Source: Paenibacillus sp. URB8-2 | GTDB lineage: Bacteria; Bacillota; Bacilli; Paenibacillales; Paenibacillaceae | NCBI RefSeq assembly: GCF_013393385.1 | Contig: NZ_AP023239.1 | Coordinates: 930,001-994,000 of the forward strand | Length of the DNA: 64,000 nt | Reading direction: 5' to 3' | Shown: positions 16,606 through 25,172 of the stretch, one piece after another | How the letters are laid out: every line of letters begins with the position of its first letter | How positions within the stretch are numbered: the first letter of the stretch is position 1 | The notes under the pieces: model-generated | What the model was told of the DNA's origin: nothing | The model's input: only the letters and a program-made list of their open reading frames with translations | Databases searched by the model: none | Program-made: the position numbers and the translations under genes

Positions 16606-17798
16606 AGAAGAACATCCTCATATCGGTGTACGATCTGGAAATCGGCGGAATCGAGCGAAGTCTGATCAATATGCTGGAAGCTTTCGATTACGAGCGTTAC
16701 GAGGTCGATCTGCTCGTGTTCCGTCACCAGGGAGACTTTATGGAGATGATTCCCCGGGACGTAAATCTGCTGCCGGAAAAGAAGCCGTATACCGTGCTCC
16801 GAAAGTCGCTTCGAGAGTGTCTTACGGACGGAAGCTATCTCGCCGCTGGCGTGCGGCTGGTCTCGAAGGCCATGGCCCGCATCCGGGCTATGCGAAGAAA
16901 GCTGAACGAAGGTCCCGGCTATATCCAGATGCAGTGGGAGGCCAAGCTGTCTTCCTATTATTTTCCCGGTCTCCGTAAAACGTACGATCTAGTTATCAGC
17001 AACGGCTGGCCGCATGACATCACCCTCAAAAAGGTGAAGGCGCGAAAAAAACTCGCCTGGATTCATACGGATTACAGCAAGCTGGAAATCGACAACAGGA
17101 TGGATCTCAAGGTGTGGCGGGAGTTCGATTACATCGCTTCCATCTCAAACGACTGTACGGCCTCTTTTATAAGTACATATCCGGAGCTCCGCCACAAAAT
17201 TGTCCAGATCGAAAATATTATCTCTCCCGAATTCATCAAGAAGATGTCCTCTGCGGAAGATGCGCCCGAGGTTACGAACACGTTTAACGTTGTGTCTGTC
17301 GGCCGGCTATCCTATGTCAAGGGTTACGACATGGCCGTTCGGGCTTTAAAGACGCTGCACGACCGCGGGATGACCGACATCCGGTGGTATGTGATCGGAT
17401 ATGGAGGCTATGAGCAGGAGCTGAAGGAGCAGATCGCCCGAAACGAACTGGAGGAGAGCTTCATCCTTTTGGGCAAAAAATTAAATCCCTATCCCTATAT
17501 CAAAAGATGCGACGTGTACGTCCAGCCGTCCCGCTATGAAGGGAAAGCCATAACGATTACGGAAGCGCAGATTCTGGGCAAGCCCGTCATCATCACGAAT
17601 TACCCCACGGCGCCAAGCCAGGTCACAGACGGAGTCGACGGAAGAATCTGCGAGCTCAGTCCGGAAGGGATTGCGGAAGCCATTCAAAGCCTGTACCAAA
17701 GCCGCGAGACGAGAAACGTCCTCATTCATAATCTTAAAGATAAAGACTACAGCAACAGCTATGAATTGAACAAGCTCTATGAGCTGATCCCTTCCTAA
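16602..17798 (+). CDS. Glycosyltransferase, family GT4, paralog A
   Basis: A GT-B transferase of 398 residues. The N-terminus 'ILISVYDLEIGGIERSLINM' binds the acceptor side; the C-terminal half has 'SVGRLSYVKGYDMAVRAL' and the EX7E-like 'PSRYEGKAITITEAQILG'. It shares length, layout and motifs with the two genes at 20039 and 21238 but is the most diverged of the three. GGGAGGACAG precedes the ATG. Confidence 0.8.
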   Translation: MKKNILISVYDLEIGGIERSLINMLEAFDYERYEVDLLVFRHQGDFMEMIPRDVNLLPEKKPYTVLRKSLRECLTDGSYLAAGVRLVSKAMARIRAMRRKLNEGPGYIQMQWEAKLSSYYFPGLRKTYDLVISNGWPHDITLKKVKARKKLAWIHTDYSKLEIDNRMDLKVWREFDYIASISNDCTASFISTYPELRHKIVQIENIISPEFIKKMSSAEDAPEVTNTFNVVSVGRLSYVKGYDMAVRALKTLHDRGMTDIRWYVIGYGGYEQELKEQIARNELEESFILLGKKLNPYPYIKRCDVYVQPSRYEGKAITITEAQILGKPVIITNYPTAPSQVTDGVDGRICELSPEGIAEAIQSLYQSRETRNVLIHNLKDKDYSNSYELNKLYELIPS

Positions 17799-17825
17799 AT
17801 GAATGCGAAGGAGCCGCCTAAACCT

Positions 17826-18857
17826 ATGAGTGTTAAAGTGAGCGTTGTTATTCCGGTATATAATGCGGGCTCCCATCTTAGAGAATGCATAGAATCTCTG
17901 ATGAAGCAGACGCTCGGAGAGTGCGAGTTTATTTTTGTGAATGACGGGTCTACGGATGACAGCAGAGCGATTATAGAAGAACATCTTCCGCTTGACCCGA
18001 GAATTCGATTCATCAATCAGGAAAATGAGGGAGTCAGCATCGCGCGCAATGCGGGCCTTAAGGCAGCCAGAGGACAATATATCGGGTTCGTGGATGCCGA
18101 CGACACCGTGGAACCCGATATGTTTGAGGTGTTATATACCGGCGCCGTTCAATGGGGCTGCGATGCCGTCATTTCCGATTTTGAAAGCAGCGCAGGTTCT
18201 CATCGCATCGTTACGAGTTTTCCGCTGCCCCGAAACGTAAAGCTTGACCGGGGATATATCCGCGAGCAGCTGTTGCCCGAATTTATCAAATCGGATGTGC
18301 TCAATTCCGTATGCAACAAGCTGTATAAGGCGGAGGTTGTAAAAGAAAACCGGGTCGCTTTTCCCGCAAAGGTTGCGCTGGGGGAGGACGGATACTTTAA
18401 TGTCCTTTTTTTCAGCGGGGCGGACAGTGCGGTATACATCGATTATTGCGGGTACCACTACAAAGAAACGGCAGGCAGCGCTACCCGGAATATAGCGGAG
18501 AAGGATTATTTCGCCAGGGCGGTTCAGGTTTATGAAGCCCGGCTGCCGCAGATTTATACGGGCCTGCTGGGCGAGAAGGAAATTGCCGAATTGAAATCGG
18601 AGAAGCTGATCAATACGGTGATGTCCATCATTCATCTATATTTTGAGCCTTCCCGGGAGATGGGGCTGCGCCAAAGATACAAGTATATCAGGAACATGAT
18701 CGGCAGCCGAACCGTGAGGGAAGCACTGCCCATCTATTTGGAGAATCATTTCAGCAACTCGGACCGGTACCGGAGAATGCTGCTTGGAATGATCCGAAGG
18801 AAGGTCGTGCCAGGCTTATATTTAGCAACTGCATACAGCAGAATGCGAAACAGATAA
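17826..18857 (+). CDS. Glycosyltransferase, family GT2
   Basis: A GT-A transferase of 343 residues with 'VSVVIPVYNAGSHLRECIES', 'FVNDGSTDDS' and 'FVDADDTVEP' and a C-terminal extension of about 140 residues found in capsule GT2 enzymes. ATG at 17826 is chosen because AAGGAG at 17808 precedes it; the in-frame ATG at 17799 has no ribosome site. It belongs to the second EPS block, 28 bases after the preceding gene. Confidence 0.8.
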   Translation: MSVKVSVVIPVYNAGSHLRECIESLMKQTLGECEFIFVNDGSTDDSRAIIEEHLPLDPRIRFINQENEGVSIARNAGLKAARGQYIGFVDADDTVEPDMFEVLYTGAVQWGCDAVISDFESSAGSHRIVTSFPLPRNVKLDRGYIREQLLPEFIKSDVLNSVCNKLYKAEVVKENRVAFPAKVALGEDGYFNVLFFSGADSAVYIDYCGYHYKETAGSATRNIAEKDYFARAVQVYEARLPQIYTGLLGEKEIAELKSEKLINTVMSIIHLYFEPSREMGLRQRYKYIRNMIGSRTVREALPIYLENHFSNSDRYRRMLLGMIRRKVVPGLYLATAYSRMRNR

Positions 18858-18872
18858 CGAGGAGGCGGAGCC

Positions 18873-20030
18873 ATGAAGATCATGATGTTTTTACATGGCG
18901 GGAGTTTAAACAGGGGATGCGAGGCGATTGTACGCTCCTCCACAACCATCATCAAGGAGAAAATCAATGATTCCAAAGTCTATCTGGCCTCGAACCGGCC
19001 GGAAAGCGACCGGGTGATCACGGCTCTGGACGGGATTTACGACGGGTCTGACAAGTCGATCAGGAAGTACTCGTATGACTGGCTCCTGTCCTCGTTTAAA
19101 GTGAAGTTTTTTAAAGATGAATCCTTTATTTTCGGTAAAATCCATCACAACATTATTAAGCACATCAACGATATGGATGTCTATCTCTCGATTGGCGGGG
19201 ACAACTACTGCTATGGCGAGCAGCCGGGGTGGTATGAAATTGACCGTAGAGTCAAGGAAGAGGGCAAGAAGCTTGTCCTGTGGGGCTGCTCCATCGGAGA
19301 GGAGGATATGACCGCTCTGAAATTGGAGGATCTGAAACGGTTTGATCTGATCCTGGCCCGCGAATCGCTGACCTATGACATGCTGAGGGGCAAGGGACTG
19401 CACAATGTCCGTTTATGCGCTGATCCGGCTTTTACGATGGAAAAAGAAGAGCTGCCCTTGCCCGAAGGCTGGCAGACCGGAAATACGGTCGGCTTCAACT
19501 TCAGCCCGCTGGTGATGAACCGCAACAAGCAATCCGGTACAGCCGCCCGGGAACTGATCCGTTACATTTTGGACACTACAGATATGACGATTGCTCTCAC
19601 TCCCCATGTTATCGAGAACGGGAATAATGATTATGAGGTATTGAAGCAATACTTCGAGGAGTTTAAGCATACCGGCCGGGTGATCCTGCTGCCCGATCAT
19701 CTAACAGCCATCCAGTATAAAGGATATATCGCGAGAATGAGATTTTTCATCGGAGCCCGGACCCATGCCACGATAGCCGCTTATTCCAATTTGGTGCCGA
19801 CCATGGTACTGGGCTACAGCGTGAAGTCGAAGGGCATCTCCAAAGATATTTTCGGCGAGGAGAAGCTGGTGCTCGGGATCGAGGAAATATCCAGCGGAGC
19901 CAAGCTGATTCATAAATTTGACGAAATGCTGAGAGAAGAGGACCGGATCAGGCACACCTTGCAGAAGTCCATTCCCCAAATCAAAGCCATGTCATACAAA
20001 GCCGTCGATTATTTAAAAGAACTGGCGTGA
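18873..20030 (+). CDS. Polysaccharide pyruvyl transferase family protein
   Basis: A 385-residue protein of the WcaK/AmsJ/CsaB type, which adds ketal-linked pyruvate to sugars and so gives EPS negative charge. Visible: 'GGSLNRGCEAIVRS' at the N-terminus, 'LSIGGDNYCYG', 'VLWGCSIGEEDM' and the C-terminal 'FFIGARTHATIAAYS', typical of this GT-B-like family. B. subtilis carries family members at epsI and epsO. GAGGAGGCGGAG precedes the start. A GT-like function cannot be excluded. Confidence 0.8.
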   Translation: MKIMMFLHGGSLNRGCEAIVRSSTTIIKEKINDSKVYLASNRPESDRVITALDGIYDGSDKSIRKYSYDWLLSSFKVKFFKDESFIFGKIHHNIIKHINDMDVYLSIGGDNYCYGEQPGWYEIDRRVKEEGKKLVLWGCSIGEEDMTALKLEDLKRFDLILARESLTYDMLRGKGLHNVRLCADPAFTMEKEELPLPEGWQTGNTVGFNFSPLVMNRNKQSGTAARELIRYILDTTDMTIALTPHVIENGNNDYEVLKQYFEEFKHTGRVILLPDHLTAIQYKGYIARMRFFIGARTHATIAAYSNLVPTMVLGYSVKSKGISKDIFGEEKLVLGIEEISSGAKLIHKFDEMLREEDRIRHTLQKSIPQIKAMSYKAVDYLKELA

Positions 20031-20038
20031 GGCCCGTT

Positions 20039-21241
20039 ATGAAAAAGAACATACTGTTCGTCATGCCCAGTCTGTCCGCCGGCGGAGGAGAAAAAAGCTT
20101 GGTTAATTTGCTCTCCCAGATTGATTTCGAGCAATATGCCGTCGACCTGTTCCTCTTCAACCACGAAGGGATTTTTATGGAGTTCCTGCCCAAAGAGGTA
20201 AATGTGCTGCCGCTTCCGGAGAGCTTCAAGCTGTTCAATCTGCCGCTTGCCCGTTCCGTCAAGGAGCTGGTGCTCCGGCAAAAGCTCCCTCTGGCATACA
20301 GCCGGGCGATGTTTGCTTTCAAGAATGCCACCTCGCAGAGCCACGCGGTTACCGAGCAATACAGCTGGAAGTATATTTCAAGGTCGGTGGAGCCCTTGGA
20401 GAAACGATACGATGTTGCTATCGGCTTCCTTGAGAAGACATCTACTTATTTCTGCGTCGATAAAGTGAGCGCTGTCAAAAAGATCGGCTGGGTTCACATC
20501 GATTACGACAAACTGGGCATGGACCCGGAGTTTGACAAAGGGTATTTTCAGCGGCTGGACCACATTGTCACTGTGTCGGAGGAATGCGCCGACATTCTCG
20601 GCAGACGGTTTCCGGAGCAGCGGCACAAAATTGAATTGATCTACAATATTATTTCCCCGAGAATCATCCGGCAAATGGCCGATCAGGCCAAAGGTGACGT
20701 CTACGGACGGTCCGGGAATGAAATCGTGATTCTATCCATTGGCCGCCTGCATCCCCAGAAGGGCTATGAATTGGCGATTGCGGCTTGCAAGCTCCTGGTT
20801 ACCCAAGGATACGATATCCGCTGGAATATTATTGGAAGCGGAGAGGAGAAGGCCAAGCTGACAAGGCTCATCCGGGAGAACGGTCTGGAGAAGAATTTCA
20901 AGCTGCTGGGGCTTATGACCAATCCGTACTCCTATATCAAGCATGCCGACTTCTATGTGCAGACCTCCCGGTTCGAGGGCAAATCCATTGCCATTGATGA
21001 GGCGAAAATCCTGAATAAACCGATTCTCGTCACCAATTTCAGCACCGCCAAGGATCAGATCAGACATGAGCATAACGGCTTGATTGCCACAATGAATCCG
21101 GAGGATATCGCCCGCGGAATCGTGCGGCTGATTGAGGACCCGGAGCTGAGAACCCGGCTGTCCCGCAATCTTTCCTGGGAGAAGCTGGGCACGGAGGAAG
21201 AGATCGATAAACTTTATAAGCTTGTAGGTGAGGCGCAATGA
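20039..21241 (+). CDS. Glycosyltransferase, family GT4, paralog B
   Basis: A 400-residue GT-B enzyme: 'ILFVMPSLSAGGGEKSLVNL', 'LSIGRLHPQKGYELAIAACK' and 'TSRFEGKSIAIDEAKIL'. It is closely similar to the next gene across its whole length ('KPILVTNFSTAKDQI' here, 'KPIVVTNFSTAKEQI' there), so the pair looks like a tandem duplication. ATG at 20039 follows GTGAGG; GTG at 20027 is part of that site. The stop overlaps the next start. Confidence 0.8.
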   Translation: MKKNILFVMPSLSAGGGEKSLVNLLSQIDFEQYAVDLFLFNHEGIFMEFLPKEVNVLPLPESFKLFNLPLARSVKELVLRQKLPLAYSRAMFAFKNATSQSHAVTEQYSWKYISRSVEPLEKRYDVAIGFLEKTSTYFCVDKVSAVKKIGWVHIDYDKLGMDPEFDKGYFQRLDHIVTVSEECADILGRRFPEQRHKIELIYNIISPRIIRQMADQAKGDVYGRSGNEIVILSIGRLHPQKGYELAIAACKLLVTQGYDIRWNIIGSGEEKAKLTRLIRENGLEKNFKLLGLMTNPYSYIKHADFYVQTSRFEGKSIAIDEAKILNKPILVTNFSTAKDQIRHEHNGLIATMNPEDIARGIVRLIEDPELRTRLSRNLSWEKLGTEEEIDKLYKLVGEAQ

Positions 21242-22437
21242 AGAAGAAGCTGCTGTTCATTATGAATAATCTTCACTGCGGCGGCGCGGAGAAGTCCCTG
21301 ATTTCTCTGCTGCAGACATTGGATTATTCCCGCTACGAGGTCGACCTGTTTCTGTTCAGGCATGAGGGCTTGTTCATGTCCCAGATTCCGGGGTCCGTGA
21401 ATTTGATGAAGCCGCCTCCGGATAATCTTTATTTTAATATGTCGATCAAAACGGCGTTCGCCGACTGCTTCCGTAAAGGCAAGCTCAAGGTGGCCCTTGC
21501 CCGGCTGTTCGCGCAGTACATCTTTGTAACCGAGAAGAATGAAGCCCGCTCCGAGCAGCGGGCGTGGAAATATGTTTCCGCTTCGATCCCCCGGATTGGC
21601 GGCAAATATGATGCGGCCATCGGTTTCCTTGAGAAGAATCCGATCTATTGCGTCATCGACAAGGTGGATGCGAAGGTCAAGATCGGCTGGATTCATACCA
21701 ATTACGCCAGCCTGCGGATGGATGCGGCGATCGACAGGCCTTTTTTTGACCGGCTGGATTATATCGTTACCGTCTCTGACGAATGCGCCAGCGCGCTGCA
21801 CAAGGCGTTTAAGAATCAAACTAGCAAGATCAAGGTGATCCATAATATCGTTTCACCATCCATTATCCGGCGGATGTCCGATCTGGCAATGCCGAAGCCG
21901 CCCGCTTCCGGCAAGGATTGTACGAATATTACAACCGTGGCGCGGCTCAGTCCAGTGAAGGGAATCGACATTGCGATAGAAGCCTGCCGGATTCTGGTGG
22001 AGCAAGGATACCGAATCCGCTGGAATGTTCTCGGTTACGGGACCGATCAGGAATTGCAGGAATGCACCCGGCTGATCCGGCAATACGGTCTGGAAGAATG
22101 CTTCAAGCTGCTGGGAACGGTCGATAATCCCTATCCTTACTTGAAGTCGGCAGACATTTACGTCCAGCCCTCGCGGTTCGAGGGGAAATCCATTGCCGTC
22201 GATGAAGCCAAAATCATGGCGAAACCGATCGTCGTCACCAATTTCAGCACCGCCAAGGAACAGATTGAACATCGGCTAAACGGCTGGATCGCCGGGATGA
22301 ATCCGGAAGAGCTTGCCGAGGGAATACGGAAAGTCATCGAGGACGTACCGCTGAGGACCCGTTGGGCGGAACGTCTGTCCCGGGAGAAGCTGGGGACGGA
22401 AGCGGAAGTGAATAAACTTTATGAATTGATCTCGTGA
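21238..22437 (+). CDS. Glycosyltransferase, family GT4, paralog C
   Basis: A 399-residue GT-B enzyme and the tandem copy of the preceding gene: 'LLFIMNNLHCGGAEKSLISL', 'VARLSPVKGIDIAIEACRIL' and 'PSRFEGKSIAVDEAKIM'. Acceptor-side residues differ between the copies more than the donor-side C-terminal half, as expected if the same sugar donor is added at a different position. Four-base overlap with the preceding stop. Confidence 0.8.
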   Translation: MKKKLLFIMNNLHCGGAEKSLISLLQTLDYSRYEVDLFLFRHEGLFMSQIPGSVNLMKPPPDNLYFNMSIKTAFADCFRKGKLKVALARLFAQYIFVTEKNEARSEQRAWKYVSASIPRIGGKYDAAIGFLEKNPIYCVIDKVDAKVKIGWIHTNYASLRMDAAIDRPFFDRLDYIVTVSDECASALHKAFKNQTSKIKVIHNIVSPSIIRRMSDLAMPKPPASGKDCTNITTVARLSPVKGIDIAIEACRILVEQGYRIRWNVLGYGTDQELQECTRLIRQYGLEECFKLLGTVDNPYPYLKSADIYVQPSRFEGKSIAVDEAKIMAKPIVVTNFSTAKEQIEHRLNGWIAGMNPEELAEGIRKVIEDVPLRTRWAERLSREKLGTEAEVNKLYELIS

Positions 22438-22449
22438 AGGGGTGAGCCC

Positions 22450-23013
22450 ATGTTCGAGAGAGTTAAGAAAGCCATCGCATTTCGGCTGGGGAGAATCAGC
22501 GCGGAGGAATTGAACATCAATGCATGTATCAACCAGGGAATGACGGTCGGACGGGGCTGCCACGGGTTAGGCGCCGCCACAATCGACTACGCGCACTGTT
22601 GGCTGATCGAAATCGGCGATAATGTCACTTTCGCTCCGCAGGTGTATTTATTGGCTCACGACGCAAGCACCAAGCGGCATCTGGATTATACGAAGATAGC
22701 GAAGATCGTCATTGAAGACGGGGCCTTTATCGGAGCAAGAGCTTTGATAATGCCGGGCGTAACCGTAGGAAAGAACTCAATCGTGGCCGCAGGCAGCGTC
22801 GTGACCAAATCCGTGCCGGAGGGCATGGTCGTTGCAGGCAATCCTGCAAGAGTTCTGTCCACAACCGAGGCGTATATTCAAAAGCATAAGGAGAAGATGG
22901 AACAGTCGGACTTGTACGACGAGACTTGGACGATCGGCCGCCGGATTTCGCCGGATATGTGCAGACAAATGTCGGATCAATTGATGGACGGCTCCGTCGG
23001 CTATGTGAAGTGA
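22450..23013 (+). CDS. Hexapeptide-repeat acetyltransferase (WbbJ/maa type)
   Basis: A 187-residue LbetaH acetyltransferase. Signature stretches are 'AQVYLLAHD'-like 'PQVYLLAHDASTKRH' (catalytic His), 'IEDGAFIGARALIMPGVTVG' and 'AAGSVVTKSVPEGMVVAGNP', as in maltose/galactoside acetyltransferases. Probably decorates the EPS repeat unit with acetate, as the second acyltransferase of this block. GAAGGGGTGAG precedes the start. Confidence 0.85.
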   Translation: MFERVKKAIAFRLGRISAEELNINACINQGMTVGRGCHGLGAATIDYAHCWLIEIGDNVTFAPQVYLLAHDASTKRHLDYTKIAKIVIEDGAFIGARALIMPGVTVGKNSIVAAGSVVTKSVPEGMVVAGNPARVLSTTEAYIQKHKEKMEQSDLYDETWTIGRRISPDMCRQMSDQLMDGSVGYVK

Positions 23014-23053
23014 GCCTTGAGCCTAAATACGATCCCGAAAGGATTTGCCCGAG

Positions 23054-24256
23054 ATGGTTATACAGCTTCTGCTTTATCTCATTCTTGCTATTGTTGTCAT
23101 CGCCGTTGCCATTGATCTTATCCCTGTCTGGAAAAGCTGGTTTGGGCGGATACATATCGGCCGCTATAGCGACAAGCAGGTCTGGAGCCGCGCTCTGACC
23201 GTGAGGGGCTTATTCTGGCTTAGCAGAATGCCCGCGATTAAAGTCACCGATAATACCCGCCTCATCGTGCTGGATATGCTCAGGGGGAATTATACGAAAA
23301 GCGCGATCCAGCATTGGCAGGAGGCCGCCCTGCTGCTCGGCCTCAGCGAATATTTGCGGCATAACGACGATCCTGCCGCCAGGCAGAGCATCATGAAATT
23401 CCTGGATTCGAAACTGGACGGCGGCGGCCGATGGAAAGAACAGCCGAAGCATGTGGACACCGCTATTCTTGCCTACGCGATCATGAGCCTTGATTTTATC
23501 GATTCTGACCGGTATGAGCCGGCAGTGCACGCCATCTGGGAACTGATCCGGGAGCATCTGGGCGGCGACGGGACCGTAAGCTACCGCCAATCGATGGAAG
23601 GGTACCGCTATGTGGACACGGTCGGTTTCATCTGCCCTTTCCTTGTGGCCTACGGCTTAAAGTACGATCAGCCGGAGTGCGTTGATCTGGCGGTTAAGCA
23701 GATTGCCGAATACGAGCAATACGGGATGCTTGACTCCCATCATATCCCGGTGCATGCCTACAAAGTAGAGAACCGTATCCCGCTTGGGCTGTACGGATGG
23801 GGCCGGGGGCTCGGCTGGTTCGCCATCGGACTCATCGACGCCTGGAGCCAGCTGCCCCCGGATCACCGGCACAAGTCCGCTCTTGAACGCAGCGTAGAGA
23901 GGTATGCCCGGGCGGTCATGCGCTTCCAGCATCCGGACGGCAGCTGGAAATGGACGGTTACCCGCGGCGAATGCCGGCCGGACTCTTCAGCGGCGGCTAC
24001 CCTGTCCTGGTTTCTCATGGGGGCTTCCGCCATCGAACGCATTTCTGCGGATTGCCGTTTATCGGCAGAAACCGCCATGCAGTACCTTATGGGGGTGACG
24101 AGACGCAGCGGAGCCGTCGATTTCTCGCAAGGAGACACGAAAGATATCGGCGTCTACTCGATGCTGTTCGATGTTCTGCCCTTTACCCAAGGCTATGCGA
24201 TCCGCACGGTCAACCGGTATCTGAACACTTTCCATGAGAAGGGGGAGCCGAGATGA
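23054..24256 (+). CDS. Membrane-anchored GH88/GH105-like glycoside hydrolase
   Basis: About 400 residues. An N-terminal hydrophobic segment (roughly residues 3-22) anchors it in the membrane; the rest is an alpha/alpha barrel of the unsaturated-uronyl hydrolase type. 'YRYVDTVGFICPF' carries the expected catalytic Asp, and 'PLGLYGWGRGLGWFAIGLID' matches the conserved GRGxGW region. The family removes unsaturated uronic acids left by lyases. In an EPS operon it could trim or turn over the polymer. The start is uncertain (TTG 23045 or ATG 23054). Its stop overlaps the next start. Confidence 0.75.
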   Translation: MVIQLLLYLILAIVVIAVAIDLIPVWKSWFGRIHIGRYSDKQVWSRALTVRGLFWLSRMPAIKVTDNTRLIVLDMLRGNYTKSAIQHWQEAALLLGLSEYLRHNDDPAARQSIMKFLDSKLDGGGRWKEQPKHVDTAILAYAIMSLDFIDSDRYEPAVHAIWELIREHLGGDGTVSYRQSMEGYRYVDTVGFICPFLVAYGLKYDQPECVDLAVKQIAEYEQYGMLDSHHIPVHAYKVENRIPLGLYGWGRGLGWFAIGLIDAWSQLPPDHRHKSALERSVERYARAVMRFQHPDGSWKWTVTRGECRPDSSAAATLSWFLMGASAIERISADCRLSAETAMQYLMGVTRRSGAVDFSQGDTKDIGVYSMLFDVLPFTQGYAIRTVNRYLNTFHEKGEPR

Positions 24257-25134
24257 AAATAACCGTCTTTACCCCGACCTATAACCGGGGGTATATCCTC
24301 CCCGAGCTGTATCAATCGCTGCAGGCCCAGACCTTCGCCGATTTCGAATGGCTGGTGATCGACGACGGCTCGAACGACCGAACGCATGAGCTGTTTGACA
24401 CCTGGCTGCGAGAGCAGAACCGGTTCTCTGTCCGCTATTACAGGGTGGAGAACGGGGGGAAGCACCGGGCGATCAACAAGGGGGTGGATCTGGCGGAAGG
24501 CGAGCTGTTCTTTATCGTCGATTCGGACGACCGCCTGACGCCGGATGCGCTGGAGAGCATCATGAAATGGGAAGAGGGGCTTACGGACAAGAGCCGTTTT
24601 TGTGGCGTCGCCGGAAACCGGGGAGCGAATGAACAGCATGTTTTGGGGACCACTTTCGAGGGCGAATATGTGGACGCCACCTCGCTGGAAAGAACCCGGC
24701 TCGGCATTACCGGCGATAAGGCCGAGGTTTTTTATACAGAAATTTTAAGAAATTACAAGTTCGACGAAATCGAGGGCGAAAAATTCATTACGGAATCGAC
24801 GGTGTGGGACCGCATGGCCTACGACGGTCTGAAGCTGAGGTGGTTTAATCAAACCATTTATATTTGCGACTACCTCGAAGATGGGTTGACCCATAATATG
24901 AAACGGATTTTTTCAGAAAATCCGCAAGGAACGGCTCTTTATATCAAACAGCAGATTAAGCATTATGACTATGATTTGCGGGGAAGGCTTTCCAACTACA
25001 ACTTGTACTACGATTTTGTGGGAGGCAGAACCGGTCTGAGAAAGGCGGCCCGCTATTTGGAAATACATCCTTTGACTTTATTCACCGCCACATGTCTGGT
25101 GCGGCTGAGGAAGCTTATGCTGCAGCGGCCCTAG
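24253..25134 (+). CDS. Glycosyltransferase, family GT2
   Basis: A 293-residue GT-A transferase with 'ITVFTPTYNRGYILPELYQS', 'VIDDGSNDRT' and 'IVDSDDRLTPDALESI'. It is the same subtype as the gene at 8537. AAGGGGGAG precedes the start, which overlaps the previous stop as ATGA. Confidence 0.8.
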   Translation: MKITVFTPTYNRGYILPELYQSLQAQTFADFEWLVIDDGSNDRTHELFDTWLREQNRFSVRYYRVENGGKHRAINKGVDLAEGELFFIVDSDDRLTPDALESIMKWEEGLTDKSRFCGVAGNRGANEQHVLGTTFEGEYVDATSLERTRLGITGDKAEVFYTEILRNYKFDEIEGEKFITESTVWDRMAYDGLKLRWFNQTIYICDYLEDGLTHNMKRIFSENPQGTALYIKQQIKHYDYDLRGRLSNYNLYYDFVGGRTGLRKAARYLEIHPLTLFTATCLVRLRKLMLQRP

Positions 25135-25172
25135 CTCGTTCAAGCACACTGAAAAGGATATAGGGGATGGCC

